Shown here in pieces: positions 9,950-18,796 of a stretch of DNA of 64,000 bases; position 1 is the stretch's first letter; every line of letters starts with the position of its first letter. The notes below the pieces were generated by a model that had not been told where the DNA came from, searched no databases, and saw only the letters and a list, made by a program, of their open reading frames with translations. This DNA is from JBKHYJ01 sp046565505 (GTDB lineage: Bacteria > Acidobacteriota > Blastocatellia > UBA7656), in assembly GCA_046565505.1 (NCBI GenBank), contig JBKHYJ010000015.1:142091-206090 (forward strand). The letters are read 5' to 3'. A program made the position numbers and the translations under genes.

Positions 9950-11329
9950 ATGAGGCTATTTGTCATGACTATGCGGCGCGCGTTTATCGTCTATCTGCTC
10001 GCGCTTTCTGTCTTCGACCCGTGCGCGGCGCGGGCGTCAGGCGAAGGATCTAACTGGCCCCAGTGGCGGGGCCCGGCGGGCCAGGGCGTTTCGGAAGAGA
10101 AGGGGCTTCCGACTGAATGGAGCGATACAAAAAACGTCGAGTGGAAGACGCCCATCCCGGGGCGGGGGCACTCTTCGCCCATCGTGTGGGGGAACAGAAT
10201 TTTTCTGACCACCGCGGTCGAAGGCCCCACCGTGCCCGACCATAAGCCATACAAGCATATGATTCGTGACAGAGAGTTCACGCACCCAGACTGGACGGGC
10301 TCGGACCACAGCTACACTTTCAAGCTCATCTGCGTGCACGCGGACACGGGAAAGATCGTCTGGGAGCGTACGGCTTATGATGGACCGGTCTTCGACCACA
10401 GGCACCGCAGAAACACCTACGCCTCGCCCACCCCTACCACGGATGGGAAGTATGTGTACGCCTTCTTCGGCTCGGAGGGCCTCTATTGCTACGACTTCAA
10501 CGGGAAGGCCGTATGGAAGGCGTCGCTCGGCGGCATCCCGCAGCTCGGCATGGGGCCGGGCTCGTCGCCCGTCATCTACGGGAATCTCTTGATAGTCACG
10601 GCGGACCAGGATGGCGGCGAATCTTCTTACATCACCGCGCTGGACAAGGCGACGGGCAGGCAGGTCTGGAAGACCCCTCGCAATAACCATGCGAGCTGGG
10701 CGACGCCCGTGCTGGTCAAGACGGACAGGCGCGTCGAGCTTGTCGTGAGCGGGTCCGAGACGGCCGTCTCTTACGACCCGGCTACGGGCAAAGAGTTGTG
10801 GAGGTGCAAGGGCGTCGAGAGCCATGCGATACCGACCCCGGTCGTCAGCGGCGACATCGCCGTGCTCTCCGCCGGGAGCCAGGCGAAGCGCGCTATGGCC
10901 ATACGCCTCGGCGGGACCGGCGACATAACCGACAGCGCGAACATTTTATGGAAGTATCAAAAGGGCACCGCTTACGTGCCGTCGCCGATACTCTACGGCG
11001 ATTACGTCTACCTGATGACCGACGCCGGGATTTTGACCTGCATAGACGTGAAGACGGGCGAGGTTAAATATGAAGGCGGGCGCGTCCCCGTGCCGGCGAA
11101 GTTTATGGCGTCGCCCGTCGCGTTCGACGGTAAGATATTGCTGACGAGCGAAGACGGCGACACGTTTGTGCTGAAGGCCGGGCCGACGTTCGAGGTGGTC
11201 CGCACCAACTCGTTGGCCGAGCCGGTCTTTGCGTCGCCGGCCATTGCGCGCGGGAAGATTTTCATACGCGGCGAGAGGAATCTTTACTGCATCGGCGCGC
11301 GGGAAACGAAAGCTAAGAGTAGAAGTTGA
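9950..11329 (+). CDS. Secreted PQQ-like beta-propeller protein
   Basis: The start at 9950 follows TAGGAGAGG and gives 459 aa; the ATG at 9965 is an alternative. The signal peptide runs to about residue 27 (DPCAARASG). The mature N-terminus NWPQWRGPAGQGVSEEKGLP and blades such as IPGRGHSSPIVWGNRIFLT and MASPVAFDGKILLTSEDGD closely parallel the preceding gene. Its stop is 6 bp before the next start, so the pair is cotranscribed. Confidence 0.9.
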   Translation: MRLFVMTMRRAFIVYLLALSVFDPCAARASGEGSNWPQWRGPAGQGVSEEKGLPTEWSDTKNVEWKTPIPGRGHSSPIVWGNRIFLTTAVEGPTVPDHKPYKHMIRDREFTHPDWTGSDHSYTFKLICVHADTGKIVWERTAYDGPVFDHRHRRNTYASPTPTTDGKYVYAFFGSEGLYCYDFNGKAVWKASLGGIPQLGMGPGSSPVIYGNLLIVTADQDGGESSYITALDKATGRQVWKTPRNNHASWATPVLVKTDRRVELVVSGSETAVSYDPATGKELWRCKGVESHAIPTPVVSGDIAVLSAGSQAKRAMAIRLGGTGDITDSANILWKYQKGTAYVPSPILYGDYVYLMTDAGILTCIDVKTGEVKYEGGRVPVPAKFMASPVAFDGKILLTSEDGDTFVLKAGPTFEVVRTNSLAEPVFASPAIARGKIFIRGERNLYCIGARETKAKSRS

Positions 11330-11335
11330 GACGTT

Positions 11336-12898
11336 ATGCAACAAGCTGCGCCGCCGGCTGATCCCGGCAGTCAATCCCTAACACTGTTGTTGCTGGTTTC
11401 GATCCTGCTGCCCCCCGCCGGGCTGATCCTGCTGTGGCGGCGCGGCGATATCGAGACGGGCAAGAAGGCTTTCGGCACTCTGGGCATAGTCATTCTCAGC
11501 GCGGCGTACGCGATGCTGATTTTCGGGCCCGGCCTCTCGGTTGGCGACGGGGCGGCCGAGGACCACTACGCGGAACTGGAACAGCACCGCGCGCGGCAGC
11601 AGGCGGCCGCGGCGCAGGCCCCGGCTGCGGCGAGCGCCCCTGAGCAAAATGCCGAAGCCGCGAACGCGAATGCGGCGGCCGGCACGAACACTCCCCCGCC
11701 GAGTGACGCCGCTGCGGCTTCGCCCGCAAAGCCCGCCAGGAATTACTGGACGGATTTTCGAGGGCCCGCCAGGGATGGCCGCTACGACGAGGCGGCGATC
11801 AATACCAGGTGGCCTTCGGGAGGTCTGCCCCGGCTCTGGAGCCAGCCGATAGGCGGCGGGTACGCGTCTTTCGTCGTGGCAGAGGGGCGGGCGTTTACAA
11901 TCGAGCAGCGGCGCAATAAGGAAGTCGTCGCCGCCTACGATGTCGAAACCGGCCGCGAGCTGTGGACGCATGCGTACGACGCTGAATTCAAAGAATCTAT
12001 GGGCGGGGATGGGCCGCGCGCAACGCCCACATGGAACGAAGGCCGCGTCTATTCGCTGGGCGCGCTCGGCGACCTGCGTTGCTTAGAGGCGAAGACCGGG
12101 AAGCTCGCCTGGTCTAAAAACATCCTCTCGGATAATGGCGCGCAGAATCTTCAATGGGGGGTTTCGGGCGCGCCGCTCGTGGTCGATGATAAGGTGATCG
12201 TCCTGCCCGGCGGCCCATCCGGCAAATCGGTCGTCGCCTACAATAAGCTAACGGGCGCGCGGGTGTGGTCCTCGCTGAGCGACAGGGCGTCATACACGTC
12301 GCCCATGCTCGTCACGCTGTCGGGCAGGCCGCAGGTTTTAGTCGTCACCGCCACACGAGTCGTGGGGCTTGAGGCAGAAGGCGGCTCGTTGCTGTGGGAG
12401 TTCCCCTGGGAAGTCCCGAACGTGGCGAACATCGCGCAGCCGGTCATCGTTGACGCTAATCGCTTCGTCATCTCGGCCGGCTATGGTAAAGGCGCGGCGC
12501 TCGTCGAGGTGACCCGGAGCGGCAACAGTTTCTCGGCCGCGAAGGTCTGGGAAAACGTCTCAATGAAGAACAAGTTCAACAGCTCTGTCATCCATGACGG
12601 TTACCTTTACGGGCTCGACGAAGGGATTCTGACCTGTCTAGACGTGCGGACGGGCGAGCGCAAATGGAAGGGTGGCCGCTACGGCTATGGGCAGTTGCTT
12701 CTCGCGAATGGCCATCTGATCGTCATCACGGAAGAGGGCGAGCTGGTGCTGCTCAGGGCGACCCCGGATAAACATGACGAGCTTGCTAAGTTTGAAGCCA
12801 TACAGGGCAAGACCTGGAATTACCCCGCCATCGCGGGCGGGCGCTTGCTCGTCCGCAATCAAACGCAGATGGCCTGCTTCGACCTGTCCGGCAGGTGA
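11336..12898 (+). CDS. Membrane-anchored PQQ-like beta-propeller protein
   Basis: The product is 520 aa. In place of a cleavable signal it has two hydrophobic helices (about residues 15-35, LTLLLLVSILLPPAGLILLW, and about 46-66), then an Ala/Pro/Asn-rich linker of roughly 55 residues, and then the propeller opened by WTDFRGPARDGRYDEAAI. Blades include ATPTWNEGRVYSLGALGDL and TSPMLVTLSGRPQVLVV. It sits last in the operon, just before a strong terminator hairpin, and is more divergent than its upstream paralogues. The anchor may hold the other secreted propellers near the membrane (inference). Confidence 0.87.
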   Translation: MQQAAPPADPGSQSLTLLLLVSILLPPAGLILLWRRGDIETGKKAFGTLGIVILSAAYAMLIFGPGLSVGDGAAEDHYAELEQHRARQQAAAAQAPAAASAPEQNAEAANANAAAGTNTPPPSDAAAASPAKPARNYWTDFRGPARDGRYDEAAINTRWPSGGLPRLWSQPIGGGYASFVVAEGRAFTIEQRRNKEVVAAYDVETGRELWTHAYDAEFKESMGGDGPRATPTWNEGRVYSLGALGDLRCLEAKTGKLAWSKNILSDNGAQNLQWGVSGAPLVVDDKVIVLPGGPSGKSVVAYNKLTGARVWSSLSDRASYTSPMLVTLSGRPQVLVVTATRVVGLEAEGGSLLWEFPWEVPNVANIAQPVIVDANRFVISAGYGKGAALVEVTRSGNSFSAAKVWENVSMKNKFNSSVIHDGYLYGLDEGILTCLDVRTGERKWKGGRYGYGQLLLANGHLIVITEEGELVLLRATPDKHDELAKFEAIQGKTWNYPAIAGGRLLVRNQTQMACFDLSGR

Positions 12899-12914
12899 CG
12901 TGGAAGAATCGGGC

Positions 12915-12963
12915 CGCGAGGCGACGAGGGGCAAGAACCTCTTCTACCCCCCGTCGCCTCGCG
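12915..12963. terminator. Bidirectional terminator hairpin between convergent genes
   Basis: The arms CGCGAGGCGACG (12915-12926) and CGTCGCCTCGCG (12952-12963) are perfect 12-bp inverted repeats around a 25-nt loop. The hairpin lies between the end of the propeller operon (12898) and the end of the oppositely oriented receptor gene (12987). There is no long T-run. Confidence 0.6.
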
Positions 12964-12986
12964 CCCGGTTGTACCACTCCTCTTAA

Positions 12987-15900
12987 TCAGAATAGGAGCT
13001 TCAACCCGAACTGTATGTGGCGCGGGCTCTGCGCCGACAGGATTTGCCCGAAGGTCGGAGAGCCGAAGAAATTATCCGGCAAATCGAAGTTGGGGTGATT
13101 GAATAAGTTGAATGCCTCCGCCCTAAATTGCAGATCCATCCCCTCCCTGATTCGCGTGTTCTTCACGAGGGCCGCGTTGAAATTCTGAAACCCCGGGCCG
13201 TCAAGAATGTTCCTCCCCGAATCCCCGAAACTGCCGCGGGGCGGGAGCGCGAAGGCCGCCGTGTCGAACCATCGGTTGGGGCCGCGATTGTCCAGTTCAG
13301 GATTGCCGGCGACGTTCGGGCGGTCGTTGGCCCCGAACCCCAGGTTCGACCTCCCGGTGTTGCTGTTATCAATCTCCGGCAGCAGCGCCACGGTGAACGG
13401 CCGGCCGGTTTGCAGCGTCACTATGCCGTAGGTCTGCCAGCCCGTCAGCGCCGCCGTCAGCCAGCCATCGTCGGCCAGCATGTGCCGCCCCCGGCCGAAG
13501 GGGAAGTCGTAGCCGTAGCTGAGCGAAAGGCGGTGCCTCACGTCGAAGTTAGAGCGGCCGCGCTCGGCCCGCGTGTTGAAGCTGTCTTGCGGGAAGTTCG
13601 GGTCGCCCGCGCTCGTGAAGAATCCCGACGCGTTATCAATCGATTTCGACCACGTGTAGGACGACAGGAGCGACAGGCCGAAATCAAGGCTCTGCTGGAA
13701 CCTGACCTGCAGGCTGTTATAGCTTGAGTTCGCGCTGGATTCTTCAAGGGTTATGTCGTCGAACTGCGGCACGGGGCGGGGGTTGAACGGCGCGGGGCTC
13801 GGCCTGGGCTGGTTGATGTCGCGGGCCGTCAGCAACTTGGTCCCCTTGCTGCCGACGTACGCGGCTTCGATCACGCGGGTCCTCCCCAGTTGTCGCTGTA
13901 CGCTCAGGCTCCAGTGCTGCATGTAAGCCGTCCTCAGGCCGCGCTCGAACGCGAAGGCCGAATCGGGCAGCGCGAATGGGAATTGACTCGGGAACGGGTC
14001 GTTCAAAGTCAGCGGCAGGCCCGGCAGCGAGAAGAACAGATTCAGATCGAAATACGGGGCGTTGAAGTATAGCCCTTCGCCCGGCGCCAAGGCGGACTGA
14101 TCGTAGTACACGCCATATCCCGCGCGCATCACCGTGTCGCCTTTGTCGCCCACGCTCCACGCCAGCCCGACGCGAGGCGCAAAGTTATTCTTGTCCGGCT
14201 CGTACCCTCCGCGCGGCATGCCGCCCGTCCCGACGGCGACGAGCGACCTGGTGGCCGGGTCGTAGAGGGCCGCCCTGTCCTGCGCGTCGACCGGCGGCGA
14301 GTTGTACTCGTAGCGCAAGCCCGCCGAGACCGTGAGGTTCGGCCTCAGTCGAAAGCTGTCGTTGACGTAGAGGTTATAGCTTTCAGTCCTCAGGTGCTGC
14401 TGGTTATCGAGCCGCGCGCCTCCCGTGAGCGTCGGCAACCCGAGCAGCAAATCCGCCAGCGCGTTGCCCGTCAGCGGCGTCTGGTCTGAGAAAGTAAGGA
14501 AGCCGCGCGATTGAACGTCGCGGAAGGCATTCTGCTGCGCGGCGCGGAAATCGAACCCGAATTTGACCAGGTGTCTGCCGCGCGCGTAACTCGCGCCGTC
14601 GAGCAGTTGAAACGTGTTGACCGCGCTCTGTTGCGGGTTGTTGAACTCATGGCCCAGGCGCGAGAACCCGGATACGGTGATGAAGCTCAGCCCGAAATCC
14701 CTGGGGTTATTTGAAAGCTCCGGCAGCCCTACGCGCTCGTTTATGCTCGTCCCGGCATTCTCCTGAAGGACGGCCGAGGCCACGCGGTTGAAGGCCACGC
14801 GCGCCTCGTTGACGAAGGAGGGCGAGAAGATGTGCGTTTCGCTGATCATCAGGTTCTGCGCCCTCCGCGGCACGTCGTTGCCGAAGCCCGGGACGGCGGC
14901 GAAGCTCGGGCCGGAAAACGGCTCGAAGAGTTTTCTGTCGGCAAAGCTGTACCTGAAGGTAAGCTCCGACGCCGTGTTGACCGAATAATCCACGCGCGCG
15001 TCGAAATGGTCGTCGCGGTCGCGGAGCGTGGGCGAAGAAACGAAATTCTGGAATGGGACGGCGCGGTTAGGCGCGGGGTATAGCCCGGCGATAGCCAGCC
15101 CTATGGGGTTGATGAACGCCTCGGGGATCTTATTGCCGGGGAAAGGCTGCTGAGTGAATGGGTTGATCGGCGCGCGGAAAAGGCTCCGGGAGAAATCCCC
15201 CGCCCGCTCGGCGAGCGTCGGGACATTCGTCACGCGTGTGATGCCTTCGCGCACGCGCGTGCCTTCGTAGTCGGCGAAAAAGAAAGCCCTGTTTTTGACC
15301 ACGGGGCCGCCGAAGGAGAAGCCGAATTGATTCCTCTGGTACTTCGGGGCCTCCTCTTCCGGGAGGGCGAAGTAGTTGCGCGCGTCGAGAGCGCCGTTGC
15401 GGAGGAACTCGTATGCCGTCCCGTGGTACGCGTTGGACCCGGACTTGAGCACCACGTTTACCTGCGCGCCCGCGTTGCGGCCGAACGAGGCGTCGTAGCT
15501 GCTGGTGAGCACCTCGAACTCGCGTATTGCGTCCGCGGGAGGCTTTACGCTAAAGGTGTTCAGCTTCGGGTCAACGTTGTAGACGCCATCGAGGAGGAAG
15601 CTGTTTGAGTCTTCCCGCGCGCCGTTTACGTTGAAGGCGAAATCCCCGCGCACGCTCCCGGCCGACCCCGGCGCGGCGGGCACGGCGCCCGGTACTAGCA
15701 GCGTCAGCTCAAGGAAATTTCTTCCGTCCAGCGGCAGGCCGGTAATCTGATGGTTCTCGATGACGGTCCCTATTGCGGGCGAATCCTTCCTGATCGGGGC
15801 CTGCGGGGCCGTGACGACGACCTCCTCGGCTATGGGGCCGACTTCCAGGGCCACGTCTATCCTCAACTCCTGATTAACGCGGAGCACTAAATATTGCGTA

Positions 15901-16178
15901 TACTTTTTGTATGCCCCCTGCTCGACCTCTAGCCGATAGGGGCCCGGCGGCAGCAGGGAGACGACGAATTCCCCGTCGTCGCCGCTGGTCGTCACGCGCC
16001 GGTCCCCCGTGTCCGAGTTCTCCAGCTTTACCGTCGCGCCCGGCAGGTGCGCCTGGGAGCCGTCAGTGACAGTGCCTCGGACCGAGCCGCGGTAGGTCTG
16101 GCCGCGGGCCGACAGGCCGACCGTAAAAAAAGAGAGCAGTAGTAGGGATAGGATTCTTGCTTTCACAATGCCCTTCAT
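12987..16178 (-). CDS. TonB-dependent receptor, Oar-like, with N-terminal carboxypeptidase-regulatory-like domain
   Basis: The frame is open to 16574, but the ATG at 16178 gives a proper signal peptide (MKGIVKARILSLLLLSFFTV), making 1063 aa. After it come a carboxypeptidase-regulatory-like domain (GSVRGTVTDGSQAHLPGATV, about 30-115), a plug with GLPLDGRNFLEL and FLLDGVYNVD (about 125-260) and a long 22-strand-type barrel. It ends with FNLFNHPNFDLP and a terminal Phe, as outer-membrane proteins do. It would import an unknown ligand or act in adhesion; Oar-type proteins of Acidobacteriota are poorly characterised. It is divergent from the MbtH gene. Confidence 0.92.
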   Translation of the reverse strand: MKGIVKARILSLLLLSFFTVGLSARGQTYRGSVRGTVTDGSQAHLPGATVKLENSDTGDRRVTTSGDDGEFVVSLLPPGPYRLEVEQGAYKKYTQYLVLRVNQELRIDVALEVGPIAEEVVVTAPQAPIRKDSPAIGTVIENHQITGLPLDGRNFLELTLLVPGAVPAAPGSAGSVRGDFAFNVNGAREDSNSFLLDGVYNVDPKLNTFSVKPPADAIREFEVLTSSYDASFGRNAGAQVNVVLKSGSNAYHGTAYEFLRNGALDARNYFALPEEEAPKYQRNQFGFSFGGPVVKNRAFFFADYEGTRVREGITRVTNVPTLAERAGDFSRSLFRAPINPFTQQPFPGNKIPEAFINPIGLAIAGLYPAPNRAVPFQNFVSSPTLRDRDDHFDARVDYSVNTASELTFRYSFADRKLFEPFSGPSFAAVPGFGNDVPRRAQNLMISETHIFSPSFVNEARVAFNRVASAVLQENAGTSINERVGLPELSNNPRDFGLSFITVSGFSRLGHEFNNPQQSAVNTFQLLDGASYARGRHLVKFGFDFRAAQQNAFRDVQSRGFLTFSDQTPLTGNALADLLLGLPTLTGGARLDNQQHLRTESYNLYVNDSFRLRPNLTVSAGLRYEYNSPPVDAQDRAALYDPATRSLVAVGTGGMPRGGYEPDKNNFAPRVGLAWSVGDKGDTVMRAGYGVYYDQSALAPGEGLYFNAPYFDLNLFFSLPGLPLTLNDPFPSQFPFALPDSAFAFERGLRTAYMQHWSLSVQRQLGRTRVIEAAYVGSKGTKLLTARDINQPRPSPAPFNPRPVPQFDDITLEESSANSSYNSLQVRFQQSLDFGLSLLSSYTWSKSIDNASGFFTSAGDPNFPQDSFNTRAERGRSNFDVRHRLSLSYGYDFPFGRGRHMLADDGWLTAALTGWQTYGIVTLQTGRPFTVALLPEIDNSNTGRSNLGFGANDRPNVAGNPELDNRGPNRWFDTAAFALPPRGSFGDSGRNILDGPGFQNFNAALVKNTRIREGMDLQFRAEAFNLFNHPNFDLPDNFFGSPTFGQILSAQSPRHIQFGLKLLF

Positions 16179-16542
16179 AATTCGCTGTAGATTTCCACTA
16201 AGGTGGATCAGATTCTCATTAGCACAGACGGTATTCTGAATGCAATTGTTCCAGAAAAGTATTCCCGAATGGCAGGCGTGCGCGCCGCCAATGGCCGCCT
16301 CAGGAGAAAGGGATTCGGCGCACAATCGCCGGGGCCGCCGCGGGCACGGCCGCGCAGGCTGCGGCAACGAGAATTGCAACCGGAGGCTTGATTCGCAAAT
16401 TGAAATTTGCGAAAGTAATAAGCCACCCAGAGACCGAGTCATCTTTGAACTCCGTGTATTATGCCTGCGTGGCTCATTCAATGATTCGCCCGGGAATAAT
16501 CTTTGACAATCACACTGACGGACAATCGAGAAGGAGGAAAAA
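16179..16542. other. Divergent intergenic region upstream of receptor and MbtH genes
   Basis: The 364 bp contain no supported gene; the receptor frame runs through part of it but without a signal sequence or start site. A strong GAAGGAGG ribosome site for the MbtH gene lies at its right end. No clear operator, such as a Fur-like 19-bp palindrome, was seen. Confidence 0.4.
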
Positions 16543-16764
16543 ATGAGCAGAGACGAGAGGGAAGACACCACCATCTATAAAGTCGTCGTCAATCACGAGG
16601 AGCAGTATTCGATCTGGCCCGCCGACCGGGAGAATGCTCTGGGGTGGAATGACGCGGGCAAGACGGGCACGAAGGCCGAGTGCCTGGCTTACATCAAGGA
16701 GGTCTGGACAGACATGAGGCCGCTCAGCCTCAGGAAAAAGATGGATGCGATGAATCAAGGCTGA
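16543..16764 (+). CDS. MbtH family protein
   Basis: The product is 73 aa, the normal size. The family signature is complete: NHEEQYSIWP, a Gly-Trp pair, then WTDMRPLSLRKKM near the C-terminus, including the conserved Trp residues that contact adenylation domains. MbtH proteins bind and activate adenylation domains of non-ribosomal peptide synthetases. An excellent GAAGGAGG lies upstream. It heads a run of NRPS helper genes, yet no synthetase is in the window. Confidence 0.95.
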   Translation: MSRDEREDTTIYKVVVNHEEQYSIWPADRENALGWNDAGKTGTKAECLAYIKEVWTDMRPLSLRKKMDAMNQG

Positions 16765-16978
16765 TGCGCGAAACGAAATGGGTTTACGGCGGCGGGCCAG
16801 GCTCGAAGTGGCCGGCAAGGTTCGGGCGCGGGGCCGCGCCGCCGCACTGATGGCCTTTATACGGAAGTGCTTGCCGGTCCGGCGCGGCGGGCGCGAGCGT
16901 ATCTCATCCGTTATTTTTGGCCGGTAGTTTTCATGGAGCCGTCGCCTTCGGCCCGGGACCAGGAGAAGACACGCGGGG

Positions 16979-17767
16979 ATGCCGCCCCGGAAAATAGCTC
17001 GGCCGGGATTAATTTGTATGGAGGAGCGGGCTTCTTTATGGCGTACGCCGCCGGAATCTTTAAAGGCGGTGCGGGATGAAGTACACGTCTGGCTTCTGGC
17101 TCTGGATCAGCCGCCCTCATACGTCCAGAGCTTGAAAGCGATTCTCTCCGCCGACGAGCAGGACCGGGCCGACCGCTTCCACTTCCAGAAAGACCATGAT
17201 CATTACGTCGTCGGCCGCGGGACCGTAAGGACCATCCTCAGCCGCTACCTGGGCGCGGGGCCGAGCCGGCTGAGGTTCTGTTATACGTATTACGGGAAGC
17301 CCGCGCTCGAAAAAGAGTTTGACGGGGAGAGCCTTCGTTTCAACCTGTCTCATTCGCATGGGCTCGCGCTGCTGGGCGTGACGCGCGACAGGGAAATCGG
17401 CGTCGATATCGAGCGGATTCGACCCGGCATATCCGACGAAGGGATCGCCGAGCGCTTCTTCTCGGACAAAGAAGTGCGCGCGCTGCGCGGGCTTCCCAGG
17501 GACTTGCAGGACGTAGGCTTCTTTAATTGCTGGACTCGGAAAGAGGCGTACATCAAGGCCAAGGGCGAAGGTCTTTCGATGCCTCTCGCCATATTCGACG
17601 TGTCGCTCGTCCCGGGCGAGCCGGCCGCGCTGCTTGAGACGAGGGGGGACCCTCTTGAATCCGCGCGGTGGTCGCTGCGCGAGTTGGCCGCCCCGCCTGA
17701 TTTCGCCGCGGCCATCGCCGTCGAAGGCGACGACTGGGACCTGATGTGCTGGCGGTGGCGAGCGTGA
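16979..17767 (+). CDS. 4'-phosphopantetheinyl transferase, Sfp/Gsp type
   Basis: The product is 262 aa. Sfp-type motifs are visible: FNLSHSHGLAL (substrate-binding), GVDIERI (Mg-binding Asp and Glu) and WTRKEAYIKAKGEG (catalytic Glu and Lys). It would transfer phosphopantetheine from CoA to a Ser of carrier proteins in peptide or polyketide synthetases. The start at 16979 has an AGGAGA some 13 bp upstream; an ATG at 17018 is the alternative and would lose 13 residues. It lies between MbtH and thioesterase genes, which supports a secondary-metabolite role over fatty-acid synthesis. Confidence 0.93.
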   Translation: MPPRKIARPGLICMEERASLWRTPPESLKAVRDEVHVWLLALDQPPSYVQSLKAILSADEQDRADRFHFQKDHDHYVVGRGTVRTILSRYLGAGPSRLRFCYTYYGKPALEKEFDGESLRFNLSHSHGLALLGVTRDREIGVDIERIRPGISDEGIAERFFSDKEVRALRGLPRDLQDVGFFNCWTRKEAYIKAKGEGLSMPLAIFDVSLVPGEPAALLETRGDPLESARWSLRELAAPPDFAAAIAVEGDDWDLMCWRWRA

Positions 17768-17825
17768 CCGCGCGCGGGGCGCTTCGGCCGCAGTTTTATC
17801 CGCCGGCCGCGAGTTTCAAGGAGCG

Positions 17826-18554
17826 ATGAAAATAATGAGCTCACCCATACAACCGATCTACCTGTTCGCCGACAGCGAGCTGCTGTTCTGGATAGACGGC
17901 GACGCCCCGTTCATGAGTTCTGTCAGAAGTCTCATACAATCCGAGTCGCCGAAGGCCGCCTACGTGGGGGCGTCGAATGGGGATAATCCCGACTATTACT
18001 CCATATTCGAGGCCGCTATGGAGAACGTCGGCGTAAGCGAATGCCGGATGATCCCCGCGCGGCCGTCGGCCGACGACGAGTCATTCCTGAACGAGGCCGA
18101 CATCATTTTGTTGGCCGGCGGGGACGTTGAAAGGGGCTGGAATACTTTTCAGCAGAACGGGTTGAGCGAGGCGATAGCCAGGAGGTATTACGAGGGCAGC
18201 CTGCTGATGGGGGTCTCGGCCGGGGCCATACAGCTAGGCTTACTGGGCTGGCCCGAAAGCAGCGAATCGGCCGGGACGTTGTTTTATACCTTCAAGCTGG
18301 TCCCCTGGATCATCGACGCGCACGACGAAGACCGCGGGTGGGAGAGCTTGAAGAAGGCGGTAGGGTTCATGGGCGAAAATATGAATGGCATCGGCATACC
18401 GAAGGGTGGGGGGTTGATCTACCACCCGGACGGGAGCATCGAGCCTATTCGGCAGGCCCTTTACGAATTCTCTGTCAAAGATAAAAAGATCGGCTCCAAC
18501 TTGTTGTTCCCCGGGGAGTCCAGCGAGGTAGAGAAAGAACTGGATATTTCCTGA
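17826..18554 (+). CDS. Peptidase S51 / cyanophycinase-like (type 1 glutamine amidotransferase-like) protein
   Basis: The product is 242 aa, preceded by AAGGAG. It has the nucleophile-elbow GVSAGAIQLG at about residue 122 and the preceding LLAGGDVERGW, as in dipeptidase E and cyanophycinase. A conserved His/Asp pair is likely in DAHDEDRGW. Family members cleave Asp-containing dipeptides or cyanophycin, but specificity cannot be read here. Its place between a phosphopantetheinyl transferase and a type II thioesterase, in the same direction, suggests a role in processing or recycling of the peptide product (inference). Confidence 0.8.
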   Translation: MKIMSSPIQPIYLFADSELLFWIDGDAPFMSSVRSLIQSESPKAAYVGASNGDNPDYYSIFEAAMENVGVSECRMIPARPSADDESFLNEADIILLAGGDVERGWNTFQQNGLSEAIARRYYEGSLLMGVSAGAIQLGLLGWPESSESAGTLFYTFKLVPWIIDAHDEDRGWESLKKAVGFMGENMNGIGIPKGGGLIYHPDGSIEPIRQALYEFSVKDKKIGSNLLFPGESSEVEKELDIS

Positions 18555-18796
18555 CGGCCGCCTCGCCGGCCATTCCGCGCCAGGGGGTAGCGCAGTCGCG
18601 GCGAAGCTGCGCGGGTTTTGACTTTACTCTTTATCCGTCTAATTTTAACCTTACGCTCCGACGGCCATGTGAGTCGGCCGCCGTGCGCTGAGCCTACCGG
18701 GCCTGCGCGGCCGGCCGCGCGGCGCGATTCGCCCGGCCTGCTCGCGCGGCCGGCGGCAGCGGTCACGGACCTTCGACTCTTGGGGTGAGTCCATAT

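Noticed and set aside
1..12898. PQQ-dependent alcohol dehydrogenases
   Set aside because: Proteins are short (about 450-520 aa), lack the disulfide and calcium-site motifs of quinoprotein dehydrogenases and have no haem domain.
16979..17017. Short upstream extension of the phosphopantetheinyl transferase
   Set aside because: Not rejected outright: the start at 17018 has no better ribosome site, so the longer form was kept with reserve.
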